A stretch of DNA of 64,000 nucleotides from Zeugodacus cucurbitae (lineage: Eukaryota; Arthropoda; Insecta; Diptera; Tephritidae). The stretch covers positions 33,780,001 through 33,844,000 of the forward strand of contig NC_071669.1 of the NCBI RefSeq assembly GCF_028554725.1. Direction: 5' to 3'. The notes beneath the pieces are model-generated. The model was given only the letters and a program-made list of their open reading frames with translations, ran no database searches and was not told the DNA's origin. The position numbers and the translations under genes are program-made. Below, piece after piece: positions 62,640 through 64,000 of this stretch (position 1 is the first letter of the stretch; the number at the start of each line of letters is the position of its first letter).

Positions 62640-64000
62640 CAAGGCATACTGGGAATATGACCGCTGAACTATGTCAATGTCGTCGTATAAGTCATACAGC
62701 TCATCGTTCCATCGTCTGAGGACCATAAATCCTGCGCAAAATTTTCCTCTCGAAAACTCCTAGGGTCGTGTCATCTGATGTTGACATCGTCCAAGCTTCT
62801 GCACCATAAAGCAGGACGGGAATGATAAGCGACTTATAGAGTTTGATTTTGGTTCGCCGAGAGAGGACTTTACTTTTCAATTGCCTACCCAGTCCAAAGT
62901 AGCACCTGTTGGCAATAGTGATTCTGCGCTCTATTTCAAGACTGACATTGTTGGTGTTGTTGATACTGGTTCCCAGGTATACGGAATTATCTACAACTTC
63001 GAAGTTATAACTGTCAACTGTGACGTGGGAGCCAAAACTGGCGAGTGCGCCGACTGTTTGCTTGATGACAGGAGATATTTCGTCTTGTCCTCATTCACCT
63101 CCAGACCCATTCGCTTCGCCACCTTATCCATGCGGGAAAAACTAGAACAAACGGCGCGGTTGTTGCTTCCGATGATATCAATATCATCGGCGTACGCCAG
63201 TAGCTATACACTCTTATACAAGATTGTACGTTCTCTATTTAGCTCTGCAGCTCGTATAATTTTTTGCAGCATCAAGTTAAAGAAGTCACACGATTGTGAG
63301 TCACCTTGTCTGAAACCGCGTTTGGTATCGAACGGCTCGGAGAGGTCGTTCCCAATCATGGGGATATCAAAATCACATTGTGGCGTAAAGGCAGCTCCTT
63401 TTGTGCTGTCGAAAGCAGCTTTAAAATCGACAAAAAGGTGGTGTGTGTCAATCCTCTCTTCACGGGCCTTCTCCAAGATTTGGAGCATGGTGAATATCTG
63501 GCCATTGTGGATTTTCCAGGTCTAAAGCGACACTGATAAGGTCCAATCAGTTTTTTGACGGTGGGCTTTAGTCTTTCACACTGTTCGCTCGATAGAACCT
63601 TATAGGCGATATTTAGGAGGCTTATCCCACGGTAATTGGCACTGATTGTGGGATCTCCCTTTTTATGGATTGTCAGTTCTTCACCGCCGTATTTGAATAG
63701 CTCGGCCGGCAATCTATCGGCCCCCGCCGCTTTGTTGTTCTTCAGCCGGGAGATTGCTATTCGAATTTCTTCATGGTCGGGTAATGGAACATCTGTACCA
63801 TCGTCATCGATTGGGGAATCGGGTTCGCCATCTCCTGGTGTTATACTTTTACTGCCATTCAGCAGTTCAGAGAAGTGTTCCCTCCATAATCCCAGTATGC
63901 CCTGAACATCGGTTACCAGATTACCACCTTGGTCTCTACATGAGGATGCTCCGGTCTTGAAACCTTCGTTAAGTCGCTTCATTTTTTCATAAAATTTTCG
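62640..64000 (-). pseudogene. RTE-like LINE, longest copy, runs off the window
   Basis: Minus strand from the window end: KRLNEGFKTGASSCRDQGGN, LWREHFSELLNG, SRLKNNKAAGADRLPAELFK, then a deletion of about 30 residues before HKKGDPTISANYRGISLLN. Next come KLIGPYQCRFRPGKST, THHLFVDFKAAFDST, RGFRQGDSQSCDFFNLML, LLAYADDIDIIG (about 63195), YLGTSINNTNNVSLEI, LLYGAEAWTMSTSDDTTLGV and FERKILRRIYGP. The polymerase motifs are present, but a stretch between FDST and the PFDTKR block is shortened and several frames are used. The 5' end is outside the window. Confidence 0.88.

Noticed and set aside
62881..63525. 214-residue plus-strand frame
   Set aside because: Antisense to the RTE-like polymerase on the minus strand, which contains YADD and other motifs.

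Overview
The window looks like nuclear DNA of a higher fly (Diptera, tephritid-like). It is AT-rich, has very short GT-AG introns, and is packed with transposon families typical of fly genomes: Jockey, R1, CR1-like and RTE-like LINEs, Gypsy LTR elements, mariner, hAT-type MITE, PIF/Harbinger, Merlin/ISXO2-like and foldback elements. The lineage is inferred from these families and from protein resemblance; no database was searched. I saw no rRNA, tRNA, CRISPR or prokaryotic feature. Most coding sequence is transposon-derived and broken.

Only one host gene reads as intact: a three-exon Tax1bp3-like PDZ gene on the minus strand (41941-42411). Three other ORF sets are intact or nearly so: a Jockey element with both ORFs open (6295-10270, 14-bp target duplication, 5' end just truncated), a Merlin/ISXO2-like transposase (55420-56475), and a Harbinger transposase with very few lesions (59014-60273).

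Layout. 1-5340: dispersed repeat, mariner fragment, a dead tRNA methyltransferase (TRM61) copy, and a decayed LINE with a 2A-like motif and two PHD-like fingers, interrupted by a MITE with perfect 8-bp target duplication. 5386-10449: a second TRM61 copy split by Jockey-1. 10450-11800: an internally deleted Gypsy element with a tRNA-Leu primer site and a SAP-domain Gag. 12931-33050: a head-to-tail run of four R1-clade elements set in a minisatellite, two of them carrying a near-identical CR1-like LINE. 33051-38733: an endonuclease fragment, then a second Jockey copy split by a third TRM61 cassette. 38734-46200: hairpin, foldback elements sharing a 109-bp tandem repeat, the Tax1bp3 gene, Harbinger and RTE-like debris. 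46205-50893: three more TRM61 cassettes, one holding a foldback element. 50894-54360: mostly empty, AT-rich, with dispersed repeats. 54360-64000: RTE-like LINE debris, the Merlin-like ORF, a second Gypsy copy with a Harbinger element inside it and a local inversion, then Gypsy, Jockey and RTE-like fragments.

The most unusual signal is the TRM61 cassette. At least six copies of a tRNA m1A58 methyltransferase gene, introns retained and already lacking the SAM-binding core, share the same outer boundary. One sits cleanly inside a Jockey ORF with short inverted ends. This reads as a host gene carried and amplified by a DNA-based mobile unit.
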